Below are positions 34,384 to 43,048 of a DNA stretch of 64,000 bases, piece after piece. The DNA comes from Parapedobacter composti (lineage in GTDB: Bacteria > Bacteroidota > Bacteroidia > Sphingobacteriales > Sphingobacteriaceae). How positions within the stretch are numbered: position 1 is the first letter of the stretch; each line of letters begins with the position of its first letter. Under the pieces are notes generated by a model. That model was not told the DNA's origin. It searched no databases and saw nothing but the letters and a program-made list of their open reading frames with translations. Where the stretch lies: positions 62,001 through 126,000 of the forward strand of contig NZ_FOLL01000005.1 of NCBI RefSeq assembly GCF_900112315.1. The letters are read 5' to 3'. The position numbers and the translations under genes were made by a program.

Positions 34384-37159
34384 GTTGGTCTGCTGAAAAG
34401 TTAAAATAAACCACCATCCGCAGGGCTCTGGATGGATCGCGTTCATAATCATACAGGATATTTTTCATCCCCATCGGGCCGGTAGATTCCGCGGTTTGCG
34501 TGCGGCTGCCAATGGCAGCAATAGCATGCATAAAGGAAATATCTCCAGGCGGAAAATGCGGCTCGTAGTTGTGCCACTGATCGGTTTTCCAGGCCGGTGT
34601 AAACAGTCTCAGAAACAGGTCTTCGGTTTCGGCAAACACGGTAAACATCTGTGTACCTGTACGGAATATTCCGCCATAAAAATTAGCGTGATATCCTTTG
34701 AACTCTGGATAAACCCATTGTTCTCCCGTTTCCGTATTGTTATACCTCTTGGTCCACCGCGCCAGACGCCCCCCTTTTAACCGGTTTTTCCAAACGCGGT
34801 AAGGCCCTTTCCCCAAGTAAGTGACAGACCGGATGCTGTCTTCCGGAAAAGTGAAGTTTACCCCCAGCATGCGGGTATTCAACGCGGCCGGGAAATAGCT
34901 GACCTCCATCTTCACCCAACCGGAAGGGTAAACCGTCCATCGTAGCATGTTAAAATGGGTGTCGCGGTCAAAGGTGGAAGCGATGATAAGATTGCTATCC
35001 GGGTCGTAGCGGTGACTGAAACCGCCAAAGTTCGTTGTCCCTTCATGCACCGTCGGGCCCTCGGACAACGGGATAGTTCCTTTGGCGTTGTTTACGGCGT
35101 TGAGTAGCCCCGTATGCCTGTCAATAGCCAGACTGACGTCGCCCACACGAATCCGGTACAGGGAATCCAACGTCAGGGTGATTGCGCCGCTGCCGGATAG
35201 GCTTACCATACGTTCCGCCAGCGCAGCCGGACGGGTAATGGCAAAGCTCCAGGTAAACAGCTCGCGTTCGTAGGGATCGTGAACCGACACATACAGCACA
35301 TCGTAGGCCGCCCAGTCCGGCGGAAGTGGGAGTTGCACAGTTCCTTTGCCGTGCGGCGGAATGTCGGGACTGTCAGCTGTACCCGACCGTGCCGGGCGTG
35401 CGTGACTTCCGCCGCCGAAGTGCTCCAGCCGCCAGGAAAAACGGCAGCTGTTGGTATTGGTAAAATGATATCTGTTTTCGATGGTCAGCGTACCGTCGAA
35501 AGCTTCGGTAATTTCGCGCCGCTCCACGTGAACAGGACTCCAAATCTCCTTCACGGCATAAAAGCTGCCTTCTTTTTCATGGTGGGGCCCAAGGATGCCG
35601 TCGGCCCCACGGTGCTTATCGGTATCCAATGAGTCACGCAGGTCGCGACGCACCACCCCCTGGTCGGCGAAATCCCAAAGAAACCCGCCGGCACTCAGCG
35701 GATTATGCCACATCCGATGCCAATAGTCTTCCAGCCCAGCGCCATGCCCGCCATCAAACCAGCCGTGCAAAAACTCCGTAGGCATCACAATTTCGCGTCC
35801 GTTTTCGTAGTTGCCTACGCCATAGTTATACTGCCGGTAGTGCTGGGTTTCAATGTCCCCATGCAGCTGCCACGGATGAATCACCGGCCGTTGCTGGATA
35901 TCGTATAGCGCAAAAAGCGTGTCCAGTTCCGTATTGTGCCCGCCTTCATTTCCGTTGGCCCAGATGACGACCGAAGGATGTTTGGCATCATGCATCACCA
36001 TCTCCTTCACCAGCTTACTGCCCGTGGGTGTGTCGTAGTGCCCATGCCAACCCGCTAGCTCGTCAATGACGAACAGCCCCAGCGAATCGCACACTTCCAG
36101 AAAGTGCCCATCCGGCGGATAATGGGCCATGCGCACGGCGTTCATGTTCATCGCTTTGATGAGCTCCACATCCTCAATGCTGATGCGCTTACTGGTTGTC
36201 CTGCCGGTTTCGGGGCGGAACGAATGACGGTTTATTCCTTTAAATTTAATTTTCACCCCATTGATGTAGATGCCGTCGCGCTGCCGCACCTCAACGGTCC
36301 GGAAACCGGTCTTCTGATGCACTTGATGGACAACCTGCTCATCCCGTTTCAGGGCAATCACCGCCGTATACAGATGGGGAGCTTCGGGATTCCAGGAACG
36401 GATACCGGACAGACGCCCCGAACCAGTATAACCTTCCGGTGTTTGCCCGAGCGTAAAATGCGGCCCCACCTGCCGACCGGCACCGTCGATAAAATGCAGG
36501 CTGGCCCCATCCAAATGCTTGCCGGCAACTTCGGCCTGCACCGTGAAGGTACCGTCTGCATGCGCATCGATGGCCAAGTGCCGGATATGGGTCGCCGGCA
36601 GCACCTCCAGCCAAACCGGACGGAAAATGCCGCCGAAAATCCAATAGTCTGCCTGCCGCTCCGCCTTGTTCACGCTTTCATTGGCCGAATGCTTTGCCAC
36701 CGTAACCTCCAGCAGGTTTTCCCTACCGTAGTGAAGCAAACCGCTGATGTCATAGCGGAACGCATAAAACGCGCCCTGGTGAACCGGACCCGCCGACTTC
36801 CCGTTAATGCGCACCTCGGCATCGGTCATCACCCCTTCAAACACAATGTTAACCGTCTTCCCTTTCCATTCCTGGGGTATATGGAAACGGTGTCGGTACA
36901 GGCCCAGTTCCTTGCCTCGGACGCTGTCCGGCGCAAACCCGTAGTCGTACTTCCCGAACCCCTGCAATTCCCAGCACGACGGCACACCGATTTTAGACCA
37001 CTTACCGGCGTTCATCCCATCCGTACAATAAAAATCCCAGGTCACCATGTCGTCGCTTCCCGTGCCGGATAGGTAAACACGCTCTGTCTGCTGCGCATTG
37101 GCAGCCGTAAGGGTCAGCCACGCAAACGATAATATACGGTATAATCCTTTTATTCTCAT
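34352..37159 (-). CDS. GH2 beta-galactosidase-like glycoside hydrolase
   Basis: The 935-residue protein has a signal peptide ending near TAANAQ (22). It has the LacZ-like order: sugar-binding sandwich (WSKIGVPSCWELQGFGKYDY, GKTVNIVFEGVMTDAEVRIN), immunoglobulin-like domain, TIM barrel (RLHG-type opening replaced by KFKGINRHSFRPETGRTTSK) and a large C-terminal domain. The acid/base glutamate is in VIWANGNEGGHNTEL near residue 405, and the nucleophile is likely in MPTEFLHGWFDGG near 458. GGFLWDFADQGVVRRD is typical of the subgroup. It should act on beta-linked galactose or a related sugar on pectin side chains. The gene lies between the GH140-like and the beta-helix genes, 3 bases after the former. 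Confidence 0.88.
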   Translation of the reverse strand: MRIKGLYRILSFAWLTLTAANAQQTERVYLSGTGSDDMVTWDFYCTDGMNAGKWSKIGVPSCWELQGFGKYDYGFAPDSVRGKELGLYRHRFHIPQEWKGKTVNIVFEGVMTDAEVRINGKSAGPVHQGAFYAFRYDISGLLHYGRENLLEVTVAKHSANESVNKAERQADYWIFGGIFRPVWLEVLPATHIRHLAIDAHADGTFTVQAEVAGKHLDGASLHFIDGAGRQVGPHFTLGQTPEGYTGSGRLSGIRSWNPEAPHLYTAVIALKRDEQVVHQVHQKTGFRTVEVRQRDGIYINGVKIKFKGINRHSFRPETGRTTSKRISIEDVELIKAMNMNAVRMAHYPPDGHFLEVCDSLGLFVIDELAGWHGHYDTPTGSKLVKEMVMHDAKHPSVVIWANGNEGGHNTELDTLFALYDIQQRPVIHPWQLHGDIETQHYRQYNYGVGNYENGREIVMPTEFLHGWFDGGHGAGLEDYWHRMWHNPLSAGGFLWDFADQGVVRRDLRDSLDTDKHRGADGILGPHHEKEGSFYAVKEIWSPVHVERREITEAFDGTLTIENRYHFTNTNSCRFSWRLEHFGGGSHARPARSGTADSPDIPPHGKGTVQLPLPPDWAAYDVLYVSVHDPYERELFTWSFAITRPAALAERMVSLSGSGAITLTLDSLYRIRVGDVSLAIDRHTGLLNAVNNAKGTIPLSEGPTVHEGTTNFGGFSHRYDPDSNLIIASTFDRDTHFNMLRWTVYPSGWVKMEVSYFPAALNTRMLGVNFTFPEDSIRSVTYLGKGPYRVWKNRLKGGRLARWTKRYNNTETGEQWVYPEFKGYHANFYGGIFRTGTQMFTVFAETEDLFLRLFTPAWKTDQWHNYEPHFPPGDISFMHAIAAIGSRTQTAESTGPMGMKNILYDYERDPSRALRMVVYFNFSADQHDDFWKEPVD

Positions 37160-37162
37160 CGG

Positions 37163-38533
37163 TTATACACTATCCAAAATCAGTACCCAATCATTGCCAT
37201 CCTGTTCAGGTCCCGGTACGCGGAACACGTGGGTACCGCTGTTGTCCAATTCGCCTATGGCCTCGGTATGGCCCGTACGCGGGTCAAACCACGCCGCTTT
37301 TACCCGCTTACCTGAAATCCGCCCCATGTTAACGTGTATTTCACCGCCGTTGTACGCGTAAATAAAGGCATAATCCGAGCCACGCGTAGCCGCGCGGTAG
37401 GCATACCGCTCGCCGTTGGCCACCAGTAGCCCCTGGTCGGGCACCCGTTCCAGAAATGGCCGCGAAAGCATCAATGACTTTAGGTGTTTCATCTGCTGTG
37501 CCCCAGGGGCATGGATGGCAGCGGTCCAGGGCATCGTTGCCCCGAAAGCCGGTACGGTATCCGTTAGCCGGTGGAACTGCATGACGGAATTGTGGCCATA
37601 GGTGAACCCGCATGCGCCGGCGAAGACCGACCAGTAGGCGTATCGGCGCACATCGGCATCCGTCCACACCGGTTCCCCGGGGTCATGCAAGCCCTGAGGA
37701 ATCCCTTCATACGAAGGCTCGCCGTCCAACGTGGGTTTGGCAGGCTGCAGAGAATAATCAAAAGCAACGTAACGCCAGTTGTCTTCACCGTAATGATGTT
37801 TTTCATTGGACGACGTATCTTGGTCGTAACGCCGGTGACCCGACTGGAACATGTTGAAATCCAGCCAGGATTCCTCATGGAACCAATCCGTGGACGAGGT
37901 ACGCCCCCGCGGGTGGAAGGTTGTCAGCTTACCGGGATTAACCTCGCGCAATGTCCGGCCGATGGCCTGCCACACGGCGATCGAATCATCGCCGCGGATG
38001 TCGCCACCATTCAACCAAATCACATTTTTATCGTCTTTATACCGGTTACCGAGAAAGCGCGCGTATGCCTCGGCCTGCCGGGGTGTAACCTTTCCCTCCT
38101 TGACATTGGTACCCCATATAGGCACCATCGCCATATACAGCCCCTGCCGCCGCGCGAAATCCACCACATGATCCACCAGTTCCCAATAACCCGGTGCTGC
38201 GGTATCTTTCAGCCCCCCCGTATTCGGCATGGACACATCCGCGTTGTACAGTGCCGAATCGCCGTAAGCATTCGCAGCGGTCAGCGTATGGAGCAGCATC
38301 ACCTGAATGACGTTGAACCCCTTCTCCTTCCGGTCAATCAGGTACATTTCCGCTTCCTCCTGGGTCAACTTGGAAAAGATCAGCCAGCCGGTGTCACCCA
38401 ACCAGAAAAAAGGACTTCCATCGGCATCCACGAAATACCGTCCGTTATCGGCCACCCCTAACGAGCCAGCCTCTTCGTAGTCACCGGCACAGGCCATCAC
38501 CAGCACTGTCAAACTTAGATAAATACCTCTCAT
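37163..38533 (-). CDS. GH140 apiosidase-like glycoside hydrolase (DUF4038), lipoprotein
   Basis: The 456-residue protein has a lipobox ending VMAC (Cys15). The TIM-barrel domain begins GRYFVDADGSPFFWLGDTGW, the hallmark of the DUF4038/GH140 family, and continues with MYLIDRKEKGFNVIQVMLLH, NVIWLNGGDIRGDDSIAVWQ and WLDFNMFQSGHRRYDQD. A C-terminal small sandwich domain (MGRISGKRVKAAWFDPRTG) completes the usual two-domain layout. GH140 enzymes release D-apiose from rhamnogalacturonan-II side chains, and their presence is a useful sign of RG-II breakdown. The protein should sit in the periplasm or on the surface. It lies 3 bases before the GH2 gene. Confidence 0.87.
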   Translation of the reverse strand: MRGIYLSLTVLVMACAGDYEEAGSLGVADNGRYFVDADGSPFFWLGDTGWLIFSKLTQEEAEMYLIDRKEKGFNVIQVMLLHTLTAANAYGDSALYNADVSMPNTGGLKDTAAPGYWELVDHVVDFARRQGLYMAMVPIWGTNVKEGKVTPRQAEAYARFLGNRYKDDKNVIWLNGGDIRGDDSIAVWQAIGRTLREVNPGKLTTFHPRGRTSSTDWFHEESWLDFNMFQSGHRRYDQDTSSNEKHHYGEDNWRYVAFDYSLQPAKPTLDGEPSYEGIPQGLHDPGEPVWTDADVRRYAYWSVFAGACGFTYGHNSVMQFHRLTDTVPAFGATMPWTAAIHAPGAQQMKHLKSLMLSRPFLERVPDQGLLVANGERYAYRAATRGSDYAFIYAYNGGEIHVNMGRISGKRVKAAWFDPRTGHTEAIGELDNSGTHVFRVPGPEQDGNDWVLILDSV

Positions 38534-38551
38534 GATAAAAAGATTGATTCG

Positions 38552-41308
38552 TTACTCAAACAACCAGTCAATATCCCGATCTTCATCCAGCACACCCACT
38601 CCTGCGTCATACACACGCAGCGGCACCCCGGCCTCCACAAAACCCAGTACTAGCGAAAGCCCCTGGGGCAGTTCGAGCTGGTGATTGCCCGCCGGGAACG
38701 AGTATGTATGGATGTTCACCCTTGGAAGGCCGCCTACGGCAATGGCATTAGCTATCTTCACATCGGCTTGGCCATAATCTCCGGCGCTGGCATCGTGTTC
38801 CAGAGTAGGTTTCGGGGCATATGGCGACTTCCTGTTATCGCCCCCAAATGGAACTTTGTCTTCCACAAAATAACCAACCAGTACCTGCACCGGAACGGAG
38901 GCGGAAAAACGGAGACGAGTGCGTTCGCCAAGTTGCCGGTCGCGATCGAACGCCACACCTTGCAATCCCTCGATTTCCGGTGCAACAGCGGTGATGCGCG
39001 CCTCACCGTCGGAGAACACGCCGCTTCCCGCGCTGACCGTATATCGCTTCTGCCCGTCCGGAAGGCTTACTGCGGCAGGAGTCAGCGGACGGATTGTGGT
39101 TACCTGCGGGTTACCTGCGGCCGATTTGAGCGAATCGATATTACGGATAAAATTGTCATATTCCCGCCGGTACAGTGGCAGCATTTCTTTCCATGTTTTA
39201 AACTTGCCGTCCGCAGCCCGTATAGGGATGCGGCGCTGCGGTGTCTGCATGCTGTTGGCGTAGTAATAGGTGTTCTCCGTGAGGTGCACAAGCGTTTCAT
39301 AGTGCGCCACACTTTCAGCAAGCAACGGACGGGCACGTTCCAGGTCGGCCACGTCATGCGAATACTTGTACCGCAATACCGCCATCGCTGCCTTCACTTT
39401 CGCTGCAAAGTGCTTCGCTAAGGCCTCATAACAGTAGATATCGTTGCGTAGCCGTTCAAACTCCGCACGGTTCCGGGTCACGGCCGGAGTCGCCTGTTCA
39501 ATAGCTCTCACCGCTGCTTCCGCATGGGACACCACCTCTTCCGTCACGCGGCTGGGCGTTTCCCCGATGAGCGGCTCGCCACGCCACCGCTTGCGCGCCT
39601 CGTCTATAATCATTTCGCCCGGCGGTGCCTCAGACTCATATAGTAGCGTAAACAGGCTGTAACGGTAGGGGTTAATTAGCTGTGTCATAAACATACCCAG
39701 CGTCAGCGTCTGCCGGTTGCCATCGGTAATGCCATATCTGCGCAGCAATTTCGGTGCGATTTCGCCGGTTTCCTCATAGGCCCGCAAAACCGCCTTTCCG
39801 CGTGCCGTATCCAGCCCGTAGTAATCGGCAAGTACAGAACTCCAGTACGTTTCCTCTCCGGCTCGGGGGCGCTTGCTGTTCCATGCATACCTCGCCCAAG
39901 CACGGTACCAGATCCAGTCGCGATCCAACTGCAGTAGCCGCCGGGTGGAGTCGGCCGAAATCCGGTCGGCCGCATAAGGCCAGTCCCAATAAGAAGCCTG
40001 CGGATAGAGGTGCAAGCCGTTGGAACGATAAACCTCATGCATGGCGATAACACACTTCTGGATAAAATCCGGAGACCCATAGCGGAACGGTTCCAAGTTG
40101 GCCAGGATATGCACATTCTGGATGTGCACCGGCGCAGCTGCGCTCAGTGCCCGGTGCAGTTCGGCCCACTTTCCCCGCGGCGTGTACGTAGTGAGCGCCT
40201 CACCGTTATACTTAGCCATCGTATACAGGTTGCCGTACAACGGTTTAGCCGCCTCCATTACGCGCGGTGCATCGGTATCATGTGCGCGCAGCACGATTGG
40301 CGGCTCTTCATCAAGGCCTAATGCAACCAGCCCGTCTTGTACACCGGGGATAACGGTCTCCGTGAACCAGTCCACATCGTCCTGCCCTACACCTTCCATG
40401 GCTTCCCCGAGCGTGACCAGCAGTCCTACGTTCGGGTATTTTTCCACAAATGCGGCAATGGATTTCCGTGTGTAATCCGCAATCAATGGTATAATGGGCC
40501 GATTACGATCCTGCGTCTTAATGCCGTGGTGTCCGGCAAAGGGCTTAGAAACGATGATATTGTAAAACATTTGGATAATCCAGATGCCACGTTTGTCGGC
40601 CTCAGCTGTCAGGAAAGCAAAGAGCGCTTCGTTTTTCCTGAATGTTGCCTCATCAACTTCCACGGCATAAGGATAATCGTCCACCTTCACCAACGATGCG
40701 AACGGATGTCCGTTCCAGAGGTAAAGGGAATTGTAGCGGTTTTCGAGCAGCATGTCCAGGTAGCGGATCCAAAGATCCCTGTCATAAAGCCAGGGAAAGA
40801 CGTCCGGTGTATACGGATATTCGTACACGGTGCGTCCGGGCAGGTAATACGGCTTCTGGATACCGATGGCTGTACCCCGTAACACCATCTCCGGCTGGTC
40901 GGTCACATCGAGTGGAGCGGGCATTTCGTCGTGTTCCATTATGCGCCGGGCCAGTTCCATGCAACCGTACAACACGCCGGTTGCGTCTCCGCCGGTCAGC
41001 TCTCCTTTGCCGTCCGCTGCCATACGGATCCGGAAGGCTTCTTTTGGCAAAGACGCTGCGCTATCGGCAATCCTCACTGCCAACCAGTCGTCCGTGCCGG
41101 CACCCGCAGTGTTATCTTTCACAGTAACCGCATACCCGGCGTCCGTCAACGCAGCGGTTAGCTTTTCTAGCCCGAAGCTTACCCGCGGGTTCGTCTGTTG
41201 GGGCGCAATGATGGTCAGCTCGCGGGAAGCTTGTTGCGCATTTGCAATCCCGCCGGCCAATACATTCAATCCTATCCATATAACCAGTAAAAAGGAACAT
41301 CTGCTCAT
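38552..41308 (-). CDS. Large secreted glycoside hydrolase with GH67/GH20-like N-terminal domain
   Basis: The 918-residue protein has a signal peptide ending near GGIANAQ (25). Residues about 28-145 form the small alpha/beta domain found before the barrel in GH67 and GH20 enzymes (ELTIIAPQQTNPRVSFGLEK, GGDATGVLYGCMELARRIME). A TIM-barrel-like region follows (MLLENRYNSLYLWNGHPFAS, NVGLLVTLGEAMEGVGQDDV, IVLRAHDTDAPRVMEAAKPL), then a long helical region and a C-terminal sandwich. Possible catalytic acids are the Glu in TLGEAMEG and the Asp residues in RAHDTD. Similar proteins are annotated as alpha-glucuronidase- or galacturonidase-like, which would fit pectin, but no specificity can be assigned from sequence. 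It is 11 bases behind the lyase gene. Confidence 0.65.
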   Translation of the reverse strand: MSRCSFLLVIWIGLNVLAGGIANAQQASRELTIIAPQQTNPRVSFGLEKLTAALTDAGYAVTVKDNTAGAGTDDWLAVRIADSAASLPKEAFRIRMAADGKGELTGGDATGVLYGCMELARRIMEHDEMPAPLDVTDQPEMVLRGTAIGIQKPYYLPGRTVYEYPYTPDVFPWLYDRDLWIRYLDMLLENRYNSLYLWNGHPFASLVKVDDYPYAVEVDEATFRKNEALFAFLTAEADKRGIWIIQMFYNIIVSKPFAGHHGIKTQDRNRPIIPLIADYTRKSIAAFVEKYPNVGLLVTLGEAMEGVGQDDVDWFTETVIPGVQDGLVALGLDEEPPIVLRAHDTDAPRVMEAAKPLYGNLYTMAKYNGEALTTYTPRGKWAELHRALSAAAPVHIQNVHILANLEPFRYGSPDFIQKCVIAMHEVYRSNGLHLYPQASYWDWPYAADRISADSTRRLLQLDRDWIWYRAWARYAWNSKRPRAGEETYWSSVLADYYGLDTARGKAVLRAYEETGEIAPKLLRRYGITDGNRQTLTLGMFMTQLINPYRYSLFTLLYESEAPPGEMIIDEARKRWRGEPLIGETPSRVTEEVVSHAEAAVRAIEQATPAVTRNRAEFERLRNDIYCYEALAKHFAAKVKAAMAVLRYKYSHDVADLERARPLLAESVAHYETLVHLTENTYYYANSMQTPQRRIPIRAADGKFKTWKEMLPLYRREYDNFIRNIDSLKSAAGNPQVTTIRPLTPAAVSLPDGQKRYTVSAGSGVFSDGEARITAVAPEIEGLQGVAFDRDRQLGERTRLRFSASVPVQVLVGYFVEDKVPFGGDNRKSPYAPKPTLEHDASAGDYGQADVKIANAIAVGGLPRVNIHTYSFPAGNHQLELPQGLSLVLGFVEAGVPLRVYDAGVGVLDEDRDIDWLFE

Positions 41309-41319
41309 AAACGATTGTA

Positions 41320-43047
41320 CTATTGCTCAAAAATCCTGGATTTGCCTTCAAGTGTATCTTTGTTGTTTTCCGGTTTTGTCCAATCTACTTTTACCGCTGG
41401 ATCAATGCCGTTGATAAATTTTTCGATGTTGGTATAGCCGTCTCCGTTGATATCGCCATTGGCATCTGATGGATCGTGCGGATCCAAACCGTAACGGACT
41501 TCCCACGCGTCGGGCATGCCGTCGCCATCAGTGTCCGGATAGGGTTCGCCGCTGTACTCCGGGTATCCTCCCACTTGGCTGACATCGGTAATAATACCTC
41601 GCTTGTACGAGTCGGAGGGCAGCCGCCTATTGACAAATCCGGTCGATTCGATTTCCAGCCCCTGCTCACGATCCAGCTTGCCGGTTGCCACCTCCCGGAT
41701 GATACGTTCGTCCACAGCATCACGCCGGGGCAGTGTAGCTCCTACATGCCTTAACACATACCGATAGGCCTCTTCCGCACTGTAGATCGTAAGCGATGCC
41801 ATCGGGAACGGACGGTCTGCACGGATTAGGCTGGCATGGTCCCCGGCATCCGGCCTGCTGCCTACCTGAACACCCCCTGCCCAGTTGTCTGCTGTAACAA
41901 GGGGGTTGTTTTCAACCACGTTACCGGCTACATATGCCCTGCCGTAAACCGAAGAATCCTTGCGCGACCGGTCAGCCTCGGGCTTTAATATCCGATGTGC
42001 AATCGGTCTGTCCGTTGGCGTAATCGGACCGGGCTTGTAATAGTTATTGATAATGTTGAACAAGGAGCGGTGGTCACCGCCGTCCACCGTGCGGTTCCAC
42101 CAGTTGAACAGCACATTGTTAACGAACGTGAAATCACCATACATCCCAACGGAAGGGTTGCGGCTGATGTTGTGGGCCCAGAGGTTCCGGATAAACGTGC
42201 TGTTCAAGCCACCGAGCGTACTTCCGAAAGCATGGTTATACGTATCCAATGCTTCGGATGATATGGTGTTTTGAATAGTGATGTTAACAGCCGGCAACTT
42301 ATGCCTAACGCCTTGGCCATCGGTATACATGTTCCGGTAAATGGATATGTTTTCGTCCAAGCCCCAGCTTACCGAGCAGTGGTCAATGATGATGTTGCCT
42401 TTGACATCGCCTCCCAGGGCGTCGTCTCTGCGGGTAACCTCCGTATTCCCCCGGCGAAAGCGCATATGCCGGATGATGACATCGTGGGTTTCGATGGCTA
42501 CTGTCTCTCCGGCAATACAGACTCCATCACCGGGGGCGGTCTGGCCAGCGATGGTTACATACGGTGCCTGAATGACGACAGGTGTCTCCAAATGAATGAT
42601 ACCGGCTACATTGAATACGATAACCCGTGCGCCGGCCGCCTCGCACGCTTCCCGGAAAGTACCAGGGCCGTTATCTTCCAAGCTAGTTACCACATAAACT
42701 TTTCCGCCGCGCCCCCCTGGCGTGAAGGCACCGCCCCCTTCCGCCCCGGGAAATGCCGGAATGTCGGCCCTGACAAGGTCTAACGGGTAAGCGGCCCAGG
42801 GAACATAAGGCCTTCCCGCGCGGGCCTGACGCTCAACCGTTGCCTTGCCTTCGCGTTCCCAGTACGCCTGAAGCCGCGCTTCCTCCAATTCCAGGATGGA
42901 ATCCGTCCGCTGTTGAAAAACAGGCGGTATTACAGGATATTGGGCGTGGGCGGGTGTTATACCATACGGCCCGTATAAGGCGAAAAGCAAAGAAAGCCCG
43001 CCCGCCATCTTAAGCGTTCTCTTCATCATATTGATCAGTTTGCGCAT
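41320..43047 (-). CDS. PL1-like pectate lyase family protein with C-terminal calcium-binding repeats
   Basis: The start at 43047 (MRKLINMMKRTLKMAGGLSL) is one base after the SusD stop and gives a signal peptide ending near PAHAQ. The 575-residue protein has the parallel beta-helix of pectate lyases: IPAFPGAEGGGAFTPGGRGG, YVVTSLEDNGPGTFREACEA, VTIAGQTAPGDGVCIAGETV and IIIDHCSVSWGLDENISIYR. The C-terminal part (about 490-550) has aspartate-rich loops (DTDGDGMPDAWEVRYGLDP, ANGDINGDGYTNIEKF) that bind calcium in thrombospondin-3-like repeats. It would cleave polygalacturonate-type backbones by beta-elimination, probably at the cell surface. Directly following susD, it is likely an initial-attack enzyme of the locus. 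Confidence 0.83.
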   Translation of the reverse strand: MRKLINMMKRTLKMAGGLSLLFALYGPYGITPAHAQYPVIPPVFQQRTDSILELEEARLQAYWEREGKATVERQARAGRPYVPWAAYPLDLVRADIPAFPGAEGGGAFTPGGRGGKVYVVTSLEDNGPGTFREACEAAGARVIVFNVAGIIHLETPVVIQAPYVTIAGQTAPGDGVCIAGETVAIETHDVIIRHMRFRRGNTEVTRRDDALGGDVKGNIIIDHCSVSWGLDENISIYRNMYTDGQGVRHKLPAVNITIQNTISSEALDTYNHAFGSTLGGLNSTFIRNLWAHNISRNPSVGMYGDFTFVNNVLFNWWNRTVDGGDHRSLFNIINNYYKPGPITPTDRPIAHRILKPEADRSRKDSSVYGRAYVAGNVVENNPLVTADNWAGGVQVGSRPDAGDHASLIRADRPFPMASLTIYSAEEAYRYVLRHVGATLPRRDAVDERIIREVATGKLDREQGLEIESTGFVNRRLPSDSYKRGIITDVSQVGGYPEYSGEPYPDTDGDGMPDAWEVRYGLDPHDPSDANGDINGDGYTNIEKFINGIDPAVKVDWTKPENNKDTLEGKSRIFEQ

Positions 43048-43048
43048 G

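Noticed and set aside
36104..37072. Open frame of 322 codons antisense to the GH2 gene
   Set aside because: It mirrors the GH2 coding frame and shows no domain, signal peptide or promoter.
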